Source of the DNA: Chara braunii
Lineage: Eukaryota; Streptophyta; Charophyceae; Charales; Characeae
DNA length: 60,274 nucleotides
Reading direction: 5' to 3'
Assembly: GCA_003427395.1 (NCBI GenBank)
Contig: BFEA01000675.1
Span: forward strand, 506,531 to 566,804
Part shown: positions 9,387 to 19,789 of the stretch, in pieces
Layout of the letters: every line of letters begins with the position of its first letter
Numbering within the stretch: position 1 is the first letter of the stretch
Made by a program: the position numbers and the translations under genes
Notes under the pieces: model-generated
What the model saw: only the letters and a program-made list of their open reading frames with translations
What the model was told of the DNA's origin: nothing
The model's database searches: none

Positions 9387-10704
9387 TGGGCTCCCGGGTG
9401 CACTCCTCTGGTGCGTGGTGTTCCTTCATAGGTTGCTCCGCTCGCCGCCCAGCTCCCGCGCGGAGCGCCCTCCGAGAGGTTCCCTTTCCGTGCGTCTTCG
9501 CCAACGGGTCCTCTCGTACGCCTAGTTGGGGTCCAGGCACGTGCGTGCATGCCCGTGAGTGTCTCCCTGGGCGTGTCCCAAGCTCCCCCTTGGGAGACCT
9601 TGTACTCCTATGGCCGCTCTTGTGCGAGCTCTTCGTGCATCGGGCTCCCGGGCGCACTCCTCTGGTGCGTGGTGTTCCTTCATAGGTTGCTCTGCTCGCC
9701 ACCCAGCTCCCGCGCGGAGCGCCCTCCGAGAGGTTCCCTTTTCGTGCCTCTTCGCCAGCAGGTCCTCTCGTACGCCTAGTTGGGGCCCAGGCACGTGCGT
9801 GCATGCCCGTGCGTGTTTCCCAGGGCGTGTCCCAAGCTCCCCGTCCCGCACGTGCGCATGTGCGAAGTTTTTTACCGAAGGGCCCAGTTCGCCCTAAGTA
9901 CATTGCTGGGCCCTCCCCTACGCTGGTCCTTTATCCCGGAGGCCGCCACCAGTTGCAGCGCCCCGGAACCAGACCTGTGCCCAGGCCTGTTTGGGCCCTC
10001 GAGGGGATTTTGTCGAGCGGGTCCTTCCTGTCGGGAACCGGGCCTTTTGCAGCGCCCCGGTACCGAAATTGATTCCGAGCCTGGCCCGGGCCTATTTGGC
10101 CTAGGCGGTCCCAACACTTTTAAGGTACCGTTCCCTTGGAAAATTAAGGGCCCAATTTCCGTTTTTTTAGGCCCGCCGCTCCGCCTCTTCGGCCCGAAGG
10201 CCAGACGACATTTTCTGGCCTCATATAGCCCTACATTGATTAAGGTCCGTGGTGCCTCTCTCCTTAACCGCCGGGACCCTCTTTTCCTTAGGCTCGGACC
10301 CCGTGGTGCTCTCAGCGGCCTGTCGCATCTTGGAACATCCCGAGCCCTAAAAAATCCTCCTTTCCTCTCTTCTTCCTTTTGTCATACTCCAAGTGTCAGC
10401 GCGGGTTTGGTCCTCAGCCGCCGTAAGCTGTCCCCAAACCCCTGATTCGTGTCTCACGGCGCGGTCCCACTTATAGTCCTTGAATGTCTCCTTCTCCCGG
10501 CCGCCGTTTACGTACCATCATCTGACGTCCGTGCCTACTGAGTTTAGCCCCTGGCCTCGTGATGTCTCGGTCGTGCCGATACTGACAGCGTATTTTACCT
10601 CTGGTGTTCGACCCCACACAGGGAATTGGGGCAATCTTGACACCCGCCATTCGTTTTTGCGAAGGAAGTAAAGGGCGGCATAAGTCGGGAGCCGCCCGAC
10701 AATG
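9387..10704 (-). repeat. LTR-like direct repeat, right copy with internal duplication
   Basis: 9583-10704 matches 4078-5196. In front of it, about 9387-9582 repeats part of the same sequence (GCTCCCGG.GCACTCCTCTGGTGCGTGG occurs at about 9398 and 9638). The inner end of this copy therefore contains a tandem duplication of roughly 240 bp that is absent from the left copy. On the minus strand the outer end reads ATTGTCGGGCGG, so the canonical TG terminus is lost or lies outside. Confidence 0.7.
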
Positions 10705-11142
10705 TTCAAAGGACAACGCAGACACTGCTATGCTAGTCCATCCCTTCCCGCCGTAGCCACAGTCTTAGAAGTTGGAAGGTGTCAAATACCAACCAGGACC
10801 CACGGTAAGACCACCTTGATGCAGCGCCAACCAAGGGAGTGAAGATGAAGGTCAACCATAGCCAAGGTGAGTGTCTCTATGTCGGTTCCTCTCTCTCTCT
10901 CTCCCTCTTCCTCATCTCCTACTCCCTTCTACTGCACTTCTTCCCCCTCTGGCAATGCGCGCTTCACCCTCTACCACCATGGCCAGGGCTACACCCTACT
11001 ACTTTTTCTCCTCCATAGTCAAGGAGGTCTTCTTCTTCCCCTCATGCTCCACCGCTCTTCCGCCAAACTTCGTTCTCTGGACGGAGCAGCAGCATGACTG
11101 CCTACTAAGTTGCTGCTCCGCTCATTCTGCCCGAATGATCTA

Positions 11143-11571
11143 GGGGCTGATCCGACTTCTCTTCTTTTCGGGGAGAACCAAAAAGAACCGCCTTGGGCGG
11201 GCCCGCCCCTTGAGGAACGGAATAGTGATTTCAGATCCCACTTGGGCGACAATAGTTGGACTTTTATGATTTTGGCGACGGCCCAAGGGTAAAGGACCGT
11301 GCTGTCACACAGAGGAGAGGACCACGTAGCCTACGGGATATTGAAAAAAAAAAAAAAAAAATGCAGGCCTTTTTTTTAGGAGCAGGGACATCCATGTTTT
11401 TCTTTTGGTTTTTGGTAGACCTACTGCAGCGAGAGTGGCGGACAAACTGCCACGTAGACAGTTATTTCCACTCCCCTCGGAGACCTACGAGAAAACCTGA
11501 TAAAGCCGAAAAAAGTGGGATCCAAAAAAATCCCACTTCTCCCAAAAAAGAAGAGAAGTCAGATCAGCCCC
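11143..11571. mobile_element. MITE-like element with about 35-bp inverted ends
   Basis: The left end GGGGCTGATCCGACTTCTC and the inner part TTCTTTTCGGGGAGAACCAAAAAG are mirrored at the right end, which on minus reads GGGGCTGATCTGACTTCTC then TTCTTTTTTGGGAGAAG. There is no coding capacity. It contains an A18 run at 11344 and a short GC palindrome near 11192. I could not find an unambiguous target-site duplication, so the superfamily is open. Confidence 0.7.
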
Positions 11572-14479
11572 AGACTCTCCCGCAGCGGCCTTTCAGCTTC
11601 ACTTAGCCTGAGGTACCACTTCGGGGCTGACGCTATGTTCTTCAGCCGAGTACAACATTATTATAGCTGTATTTGGGGCGTCATTCAGTCTAAATACACC
11701 AATAATGACCGACGTATGTTGTGTTCTCACGTGAAGAAGGTAGGCCTACCTGAAAGTCACTTTAGATTTTAAACTTAGCTTTGTATGAATCTTGGATTAA
11801 CACTTTTCTGGAGGGAATGCTGCCCAAATTTCTCTAAATCTAAGGAGTTGGTTAAATTTTATCTTAGTTGAACTCAAATTTACTCTGGGTTCATATCTAA
11901 CTTAGTAAAAATCAGGAAAGTTTTTTTTTTTTAAAGGAGTGTTGCCCAATTTTTTACTAAATCAGGGAGTTAAACAAAATTTGACTTTCCAGAATTAGAG
12001 ATCGTTTTTGTTTTTATATTTGAGTTAGTATAAATTCTGAGAAGACACTTTTCCTACGGAAAGCACTGCTGAAATTTTCTTAGTTTAAAGGAGTTAGATT
12101 ATATTTTGACAGGTGGCGATTCTGGCAATCCACTCTGTATAGAGGAGACTCTGTCGGGGTCTACCTTTCTTTGGGCACTTGCTTAGAGGTAAGCTTAGAC
12201 TTAGTTTGCAGGAAAACCTTGAGTGCGATTGTGATATGAAGATTATTCTCGATGGACTTATAGATTTAACTTGCGGATTGACTTGTCTTGTATTACAGGT
12301 TCTCTTGATCGTTTGATTCAAGATTTGAACTAGATTCAGCTTGATACTACGAGGGATCATCTTCTATTATCGTTGATAATATGTCGGTTGCCGATTCGTC
12401 GGTTTACGACTCAACTGCAATCCACTCTTGCCACTCAACCTTAAGGTTTTAGCTTTGTGATTTGAATGGTTTAGTTGTGTTTTCGTCTGGACTTTATTTG
12501 AATGGTCATTTAATTAAGGTGTTGAGTATTTTATTTTAAAAGTTGCACAAAGAGTGAGGCTTGTATGGCTAAAAGTAAGGGGTGTGAGTGCCGAGAATGG
12601 TTGAAGTTGACCCTGTGTAGTGCAGAAACTTTTGGTTGAATCTTTGATGTGATTGCAAGTATGCTTAGTGATTCAGACTTTGGATTTGATTGTTTGCGCT
12701 CACATACATATATATATGGCGGAGATGTGTCCCACTGTGATTGTGAGAAGTTATCGTCACATATTTATAACCTTTTATATATATGTAAATAAATATGTCT
12801 TAAGTGTTTCACGCGGTCTACTGTGACCTCGCATAAGGGTTAAACAGAGTATGCGTTTGAGAGAAAAGGGAGATTCTCTTTTATCCTTTGTTTTTTAGTG
12901 TTTTTTTGTAGTTGGACGTTGCAGTCAGTGACAGCTATCAAAGTCAAACCCCTTGATTTCTCTCCAAGTCCTAGATGATGAAGCTGGTCTCTAGAGAGAT
13001 AAGAGACGATTGCCACCACACGTATGAACCTGTGTACCACCCACTCTCTGCAGGGTGCAGAAGAGGGTGTGGTTCACAACCGCACTTGGCAGTTGTCCAG
13101 CGTCGAGAGATCATTCCCTCAAGGTGCGTGTCAGCCATCACTTGAGTGTCGAGTGCGACCCTCGAGATTAACGAGGACCGCATGAGTGAGGATACTACAT
13201 AGTACGTCATCATTGCAATTGCTTGCGTATGCTTGAATTGGGAGTCGATATGAGATTAGCCTTGCGTCCACGCGGTTTTATACTAAGTCTCGCGCGTGAC
13301 GCCTATCCGATTCCCGCATTGGAGAGTTATGGGATGACTACTAAGCGACTAAGAGTGTTGTCGCGTTGTTTGTTTTGTGCCGTTCTGTATATGTATATGT
13401 AAATATGTGCGCGCTTTAATATTTATGTGTTTATATTGTTAGAGTGGTGTACGCGTGGTGTGTGCGATGAGTCGACCGACGACGAGTCGCGCTTGGGACT
13501 TCAGCCCCCCAGTGTGTCGATTCGCGTGTGGGTCCAATAGAGGCATATGACCGCGCGTACCCCCTATACTACAACGAACGAGAAACGCCCTCGACTGGTC
13601 CACCTCTGCGATTGCAGTTGATTAGCTTCCGTACTGTGGATTGGTAGCACGGTGGGGATACGCCCACCAAAGGGAGGTGACAACTCCCGTAAGGTGGAGG
13701 TAAGTCGTGCCTCGCGTAGGCCCTATCATGTTGTAAGGACTCATGAGAGGTATGGCTGGCGCACTCGGTCGGAGCGGCTTGTGGAAGCTCCATGTGTATT
13801 CGTGACGAGGAACATACCAACTCCTGCGTGACGTGGCCGGGAGGGTCTCGCCCCGTTTCATGCGCTGCTGGACCGATGCGCTCGACACCGCTTGAATGGC
13901 AATGGGTGAGAGGTAGGACCGGGAAAAAAGTAAGTCTCACTAGGCTAACGGTAAAACACACTTACGGGATGATTAGACCAAAGGTAGATCTGCAGACAGT
14001 GGTAAGGTGGAGATGAAAAAGACATTTAAACCTGAGTGATATAAGATAAAAGCAATAAAGTGGTTTAAAAGAGTAAAGGCGACTGGCTAATTTGCCACCC
14101 CGTAATCACTCGTGGTTAATAGGTGGTGTCATTTTCGACGAATTTTTCATCGAAACTTTCATATTTCCTTGAATTTTTTTTTTTATTTTTTTATTTATTT
14201 TTTTGTCTGATGTATATAAGCTTTACGGTATATCTGTATTCAGTTTTTGCATATTTGGACGAGTAATGAAAAAGTTGGCAAAAACACCGAATTCGAAAAA
14301 CGTTGGTTTCATAGTATTGTTTAATTTTTTTTTTCGTTTTTTTTGCCTGTTTGGTATTTTGATGTTTGTATTATAAGCCTGCATCGTTTGTTTGCAAAAT
14401 TTTCGACCACATTGCCTGTAGTGATGCAGCGAAAAACCCTGAATTTTGGGTCTTCCATTAACTGTGTGTCCCATGCAAT
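11572..14479. other. AT-rich intergenic region, no gene seen
   Basis: No supported gene is seen. 11800-12110 holds about three diverged copies, 110-130 bp apart, of a unit containing AAAGGAGT and TGCC.AA.TTT. After it comes TGGCGATTCTGG at 12115. The rest (12130-14480) shows only scattered short frames. Confidence 0.5.
12115..12126 (+). promoter_or_regulatory. Possible LTR-element primer-binding site
   Basis: GACAGGTGGCGATTCTGG resembles the TGGCGACTC primer-binding sites, complementary to tRNA-Arg, used by some plant Ty3/gypsy elements. It follows a repeat-rich AT stretch that could be an LTR end. No coding region or second LTR was found, so this is weak. Confidence 0.2.
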
Positions 14480-15120
14480 GACAGGTTTTTCAGAGATGTC
14501 TCCCCACCAACAACTGGATCATTGTCAGAACCAATCAGAAACAGAAAGGGGAGGCTCTTCCATGGTGTAAACTCTGCTATGCAGGATTCCCGAGACGCGA
14601 AGTATGTGAAACAATAGAAGACATCTTCCTCCAGTGCCCAGGGGCGGTACTAATGTGGAGTTGGTGGGACCGCATTTGGTCCCAATTGGGTACTGGGGAG
14701 GAGTGACCTTGGAAATGGGAAACAATTGTATTAGGAGTGTGGGGAAGGTTGCTAGCTTTCAGTTTCTCTAACAACCTGTTTGTCACGGTAAGGAAGGCGG
14801 TGATATGGACATTATGATAAGAAAATGTGTGTTTGATCAGGAAAGGGCAAGGATGGGGGGAAGGGCAAGCGACTTAAACAGTCAGGAAGTTTATAGAAAC
14901 TGAAATAAGAGTGAAATTGAAAAAAGTACAGGAAAAAATAAAACATTTGACACAAAAAGTAGACATTACAGAAGTAATCAGTATCTTTTGCGCAGACTGG
15001 TTGGGAGGGGAAAGGGGCGACAAGATGGCACACATCGTTTGTCCTAAGGAAAGAGGGAACGAAGGGGGAGGCAATAAATTCGCCAAGAACTGCAAACTTG
15101 AGTTTCACGACTGACTTCAA
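14480..15120 (+). pseudogene. LINE ORF2 C-terminal fragment with RVT zinc-binding motif
   Basis: The plus frame around 14565-14705 reads WCKLCYAGFPRREVC then ETIEDIFLQCPGAVLMW. This is the C-x2-C plus ET..(H).xxC layout and hydrophobic/Trp tail of the reverse-transcriptase zinc-binding domain (zf-RVT) found after the RT of plant LINEs. The His of the motif is replaced. Further along, RKAVIWTL followed by a stop resembles the usual W-x-x-W-x-x-R-N terminus. Stops and frame changes interrupt it, and RT itself is absent. A LINE 3' UTR and poly-A follow, so this is a 5'-truncated, dead copy. Confidence 0.75.
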
Positions 15121-15369
15121 GTCAATCGCGACATTCTGATGAAGAGTCCAGAGGAATTTCCTGATATGTCCCCCCCGGCGGCCACAACAATTGTAGAAAT
15201 GCAATGGTTTGGGCAGGAGTAAGAAAAGAGCAATATTGTATTCAACTTAAAGGGCAGTAGGTTTCCAAGGTTGATCAGGCACCCTCCAGTGGGTGGAAAA
15301 GGTGCCCTTAGGCAGACTATCACCATATTTTGGTACAGACTTATCAATAAACAAGTTCAATGTAAAGCG

Positions 15370-15476
15370 ACGTTTGAACCCGGTTTCCAGTAGGTAATCT
15401 CCCCACCAATAGTTGGAGCCTGATGGATGCTAGAGGGGTCTGCTCTTATTAGTTCCTCTTGCATCAACCCGGGGTT

Positions 15477-15510
<34 letters not shown>
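15370..15510 (+). mobile_element. LINE 3' end with poly-A tail
   Basis: A segment containing CTCCCCACCAATAGTTGGAGCC (about 15398-15419) is followed by a 30-base A run from 15481. The same motif precedes another A run at 36967, so both are 3' UTRs of one non-LTR retrotransposon family. It is downstream of and co-oriented with the zf-RVT fragment. Confidence 0.75.
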
Positions 15511-15512
<2 letters not shown>

Positions 15513-16748
15513 TAGATAATATGACGCCTAACAGCAGTTTAAAACCCCGCGGATGTTTTTGATTCCCTCCCTCTTTATTTAAACGACTCGAAGCTTCATT
15601 TTTTAGAACTGCTTCCTAAACTCGTTCATTAGCTTTCTGGGTAATTTTCCCCTCTCGAAGAAACATCGAGCATGAAAGTCATGTCATATTGCCTTATTTC
15701 CTTCATGTGGGCTATTCCCTGAGTTGATGGGATCAATTCAGCTTGTTTTGTAAATGGTGGATGTGTGTGTGACTATCGGTCGGTGACCATGTGAACTAAC
15801 CCGTGCGATTGTCTGCGACCCAGCTTCGTGAACACCATTTCCCATTTCCCTTCTCGTACGAGGATAAGACACGTTGTCAGGCGGCCACAAACAGTGCGCC
15901 GCCTGAAATCTACGGTTTTGGGACTTCGGCACGAAGACGAGTCAGAGTTTTGACGGTACTCTGGTTAGACCAGGCAGCGGAGATTAGGGGAGCTCAGGGC
16001 GCCCTTGATTTTGGGCGCGCTGAACCTTACGGGTAACCCTCAAAGATGGCGAGATGGGTGGTCGTACTCGGCACATCAACGGACCGTCATTTCCGGTCGT
16101 TCAGAGGGTTAGACCCGGATTGGCCTGCCACGGAGAGGCATCGCGGGAACTGACCTCGCAGGCACGATTTTTGCGGTATACGACCGGGGCCGAAATGAGG
16201 CCTCAATTTTTTGTCTATTTTAGTACCATAATTAAAGATGAAGAAAAGGGATTACGAACAGTAAGGGAGAAGGGAAAAACATAATACCCCTTAATTTTTT
16301 TATTTTTAACGGCATTAAATTCAAGGGGGAATACCCCTTTTATTTTATGTTCCCGACAATAAAATTAAAAACATCGAAAAAGATTATAAAGGGTAAAAGA
16401 GGAAAGAAACAAAAGGAATTTGGCCATTTATTTAAACTTTCTCGGAATTTTATTTTGGGGATCTTACGGTTAATTTACTATTTCCAACAATAGAATTAAG
16501 GAAAGGGAAAAATGATGAAAAACGATGAAAGGGACGGGAACCCATGATTATTTGGAGATTGCCCTAATTTCGCCTCGATTACCTGCCACCAGCTCTGACC
16601 CCAGATTGAACATTTTCCCCGGATTTTAACAAGTTTTCACTACTGCCGATGGGCGAGGTTCCCTGCGTCGTTTCCCCTGGTTTGCTTGATTATTAACATT
16701 ACCGCAGTTGGGATGTTCTGAGAGCGGGGGTCGCATGGACAGAATGGG
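15511..16748. other. Intergenic, no gene seen
   Basis: The stretch from 16290 to 16520 is AT-rich with AATACCCC.TTTTATTTT words and imperfect inverted TTAATTT/AAATTAA segments. No protein motif or RNA gene was recognised. Confidence 0.5.
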
Positions 16749-16839
16749 GTGGTGCTACCATGGGTCGACTATGGTGTTTGGTTCGGTACGGATACGAGGG
16801 TTGTTACGGGGTGGCTACGTCCTACGGTGTCTGACGTGC

Positions 16840-17460
16840 TTCAGGTACGGTATGGGCCCGGTGACAGCTATTTCACTACGGTGACTTATTTTCAAGTTTG
16901 GGACAACTGCGGTGATTTATTCTCAGGACCGGGGCTACTACGACAGTTATTCCAGGTTTGGAACCTTGGCGGCAATTTGTTTTCAGGTCCGGAAACGTTG
17001 CGGCATTCTATATCAGGTTCGGGACAGGTACAAATTTATCATGGCATGGTTGTACGGGTTCGGCATCCGCGTGGCACAACAGCCCGTTACTGGACTTCGG
17101 GTTTGGTCAGGTTCGGTGACATGGCGGAGTTTCGTTTCAGGTTCGACGCCCTCACGACGATTTATTTCAGATTCGAGACCTCTGCGGTGATTTATTCTCA
17201 GGTCCGGGACCACTGTGACGATTTATTTCAGGTTTGGAACCTCTGCGGTGATTTATTTTCAGGTCTCCGGCCACTGCAGTGGTATTTTTTCAGATTCAGA
17301 ACCGGTGCGGCGGTCTATTTTTTGGTCCGAGGCCTCTACGGTATATTAATCCACGCTGAGAACCGCTGGGACAATTTATTTCAGGTTCGGTTTGGGGTCG
17401 GCAACGACACGGTGCGAGCCATCGCAATCCGAGCGACTATAGGAGGATCGTCGTGAGTAT
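16840..17460. repeat. Degenerate tandem array, unit about 40 bp
   Basis: Variants of GGTTTGGAACCTCTGCGGTGATTTATTTTCA recur through the interval, for example near 16895, 16955, 17165 and 17235. The copies are diverged and their spacing varies. A 235-codon plus frame (16749-17456) runs through it, rich in Tyr, Phe and Val in repeated patterns. I take that frame to be a by-product of the repeat. Confidence 0.7.
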
Positions 17461-18768
17461 TTTCTAGGCTTGGTGCAGTCCGAACTGGCTCGGGGCTGGT
17501 ATGGAGTGGCAAGGTTGGCCAGAGAACAGGGCGGACATTCTTGACATTGGTGCTGCAATGGTCTGATGTGATCCACGGCGTACTGATTCGGCTCGACTGC
17601 GGCACTGGATCAGCATTCGGCTCTCCAATTGGGGAGCTTGGTACGATCAAAGATGATCCATGCGATTGTTTGAGCGCAGTATTCTGCGGCGGGCCCTAGT
17701 TCTCGGGTTTGACCTTTTGGTACGGATCTGGTACGGCAAGCAGTGAAATGGTTATGCTGGGTCACCGATCGGGCTGTGAGTCTGGGGTATCTTGGTCCCC
17801 CTGGTGGGGTCGATTGCTCAGGCCATCTGCGGATCTGATGTTATGCCTACGGCGTCCCTGAGTGAAACCCCTGAAGCATGGGCATTTCGACACTAATACG
17901 GACCGAATTTCTGCCTTATCAACCCGTGCTCCTGCGCACGTAAGTCTGTAGCAGCAATATGCCAGTGTACCTGGGTCACATCGTGGGGAGATACAGGCGG
18001 GGCCAGCGGTCCGAATACACGGTGGCTCGACTCGCCAGACGGTTAAAGGAAGCGGGGCGGGAGCCTCGAATGGAGACGAGAAGGAAGTGTTGGGACGGGG
18101 AACGGAGGATATAGGAGGGGGACCGGGCCTTGTGTAGGGGATCGCATGCCTGGCGTACCCAGTGCACAGATGTTGCGACCGCTGAGAACCGGGAGAGGGC
18201 TGACGCTCAGGCGGTTACACCACGAGAGAGGAGAAAGTCTCTCTGGCATGCCGGGCGTACACGGTCGGAAGGGCAGTTGAGTCGAGGCAAGCGAACGGTG
18301 CGCGCGGCGTACGCAGCCTCCGTCGCCATCGGATACAGGCGGAGATAACGTCCTCGGAGTGAGCGAGCTGGGACAGGCGGACGCGCACGAGCTAGAGACA
18401 GGGGGGAGTGCGCCTGCATCGGGGTATGTGCAAGGTGTGCCCGCGCGCAAGCACGAGTTGGAGCGGGTGATGGAGAACGGGGAATCAGCTCAGTCGACTT
18501 CTGAGCTTGTTTACGGAGCAAGAAGGGGAGTGACGATTCAGACGGGGAGCGATCCTTTGGTAATCGGAGCGAGATCGACATTTGCAGGGTGGACACCGCT
18601 CCCGACACAGTGCACGTTTGGACCGGACCTACTGGCGGACGTGTACCAGACGTACCAAAATCACACGTGGCCCGGTTGCACAGAGAGCGCCATAGTCGAT
18701 GTTCGAGGTAAGGGGGGCTATTATGCGAGAGTGTGGGAGTGTGAGTGAGAAACGGTTGTCTGAATATT
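17461..18768. other. Intergenic, no gene seen
   Basis: Mixed composition, GC-rich between 18000 and 18700. Frames on both strands are open for up to about 135 codons but overlap one another, are low-complexity and have no motif. Confidence 0.5.
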
Positions 18769-19018
18769 GAGCATTAATCTGGCCTTATAAGCGGGGAGAG
18801 TACATGCGAAGCTATAGTACTTGATATGTTCGTTCTATCGCTGAGCAGTTGAGAGCATTAATCTGCCCTTATAAGTGGGCAGGTGCATGCAGAGTCAAAG
18901 GGCTTGATGTGCCGTTGCATCGCAGAGCAGCTGCGAGCATTAATCTGGTCTTATAAATGGGAAGGATACATGCCGAAGTTACAGTACTGGGTGTGCCGTT
19001 CTAAAGCTGCGTGGCTGT
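18769..19018. repeat. 83-bp tandem repeat, three units
   Basis: GAGCATTAATCTG.(C/T)CTTATAA begins at 18769, 18853 and 18935, giving periods of 84 and 82 bp. Each unit carries a TTATAA box and a TGTGCCGTT or TGTTCGTT word near its end. A TATAAAAA lies about 85 bp beyond the last unit. The arrangement resembles the tandem upstream elements in an LTR or other promoter. Confidence 0.85.
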
Positions 19019-19102
19019 GAGCGACAACCCGCCCCGAGAAGTGGGGAGGGTGCGTCCGGGTTTTGGGGTTCAACATGCCCGCTCCATTTCTGCGAATCTG
19101 AG

Positions 19103-19110
19103 TATAAAAA
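19103..19110 (+). promoter_or_regulatory. TATA-box candidate
   Basis: GAGTATAAAAAGTC matches a strong TATA box and lies just downstream of the 83-bp repeats and upstream of a CA/GA tract. No gene follows, so if it is a promoter it is probably that of a lost retroelement. Confidence 0.3.
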
Positions 19111-19137
19111 GTCTCACTAATAATAGTGACGAGTCCT

Positions 19138-19330
19138 TCGACACACACACACACACGCGCACGCACACACAGAGCGAGAGCAGAGGGAGAGAGGGAGGAA
19201 AGTTGCAGAGTGAAAGTGGTAACGGGGAGGTGTGGATGAGTGAGAGAGAGAGAGAGAGGAGCGCGTGGAGAGGAAGAGAGAGAATGCAGCGAGAGAGAAG
19301 AGGTTGTGCTATGAGAGGGAAAGGGTGAGG
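19138..19330. repeat. CA-rich then GA-rich simple sequence
   Basis: ACACACAC/CGCACGCAC at 19138-19170 passes into GAGAGA-rich sequence with scattered substitutions to about 19330. Confidence 0.85.
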
Positions 19331-19360
19331 GAAACAGCGGGGCAGTGCCCCCCAGCGAAT

Positions 19361-19760
19361 TACCAATATGAAACCCCACTGCTAGCGAAAACATCGATGA
19401 TCGGAGTGACCATTCATGTGAACCCGCAGCTACCAAGAACGATGCCCGTCAGTTTACTACCGATCATGAGACACCGCTGCTAGCCGTAACGGTACCTTTT
19501 TTTTTGGTGCGACCGATCACGTGATTCCGCTGCTAATGGAGATAGCACTCTTCAATGCGAACTATCAGTGAATTTCGCTGCTGACGGGGACGGTGCTCCT
19601 CAGCGAACAACTAATCTGGCAATCGCGCTGTTGGAAAGTCGAACACTTCTCATCTGCAGATCCATCAACCGAGCCAGATGTTGGCCACTCCTTCAGATTA
19701 TCAAGGTTGTCATTGATCCGAGAATCAGGCAAACTCCGTTGTTAGTCCAGCCACACTTGC
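19361..19760. repeat. 50-bp degenerate tandem array, about 8 units
   Basis: Units begin with a form of ACCGATCATGAGA and then CCGCTGCTAGC. Starts fall near 19362, 19409, 19459, 19512, 19561, 19610, 19659 and 19713, a spacing of 47-54 bp. Units 3 and 4 are the most alike and the later ones are more diverged. No coding signal is seen. Confidence 0.8.
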
Positions 19761-19789
19761 TGGACAGGCAATCAACATAAAGGGAAGTG

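Larger units (their letters stand above)
4078..10704 (-). mobile_element. Rearranged LTR retroelement, minus strand, RT-less
   Basis: Two direct repeats (4078-5196 and 9583-10704) flank about 4.4 kb. On the minus strand that interval encodes a row of unknown ORFs followed by a Ty3/gypsy-type integrase. Reading on minus, the order is right repeat, ORFs, integrase, G-run (PPT), left repeat, as in an LTR element. No protease, reverse transcriptase or RNase H is visible, and the integrase begins part-way through its core. A deletion therefore probably joins the unknown ORFs to the integrase near 6570-6598. The right repeat also carries a partial tandem duplication of its inner end. No target-site duplication could be established, so the outer limits are uncertain. 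Confidence 0.7.
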
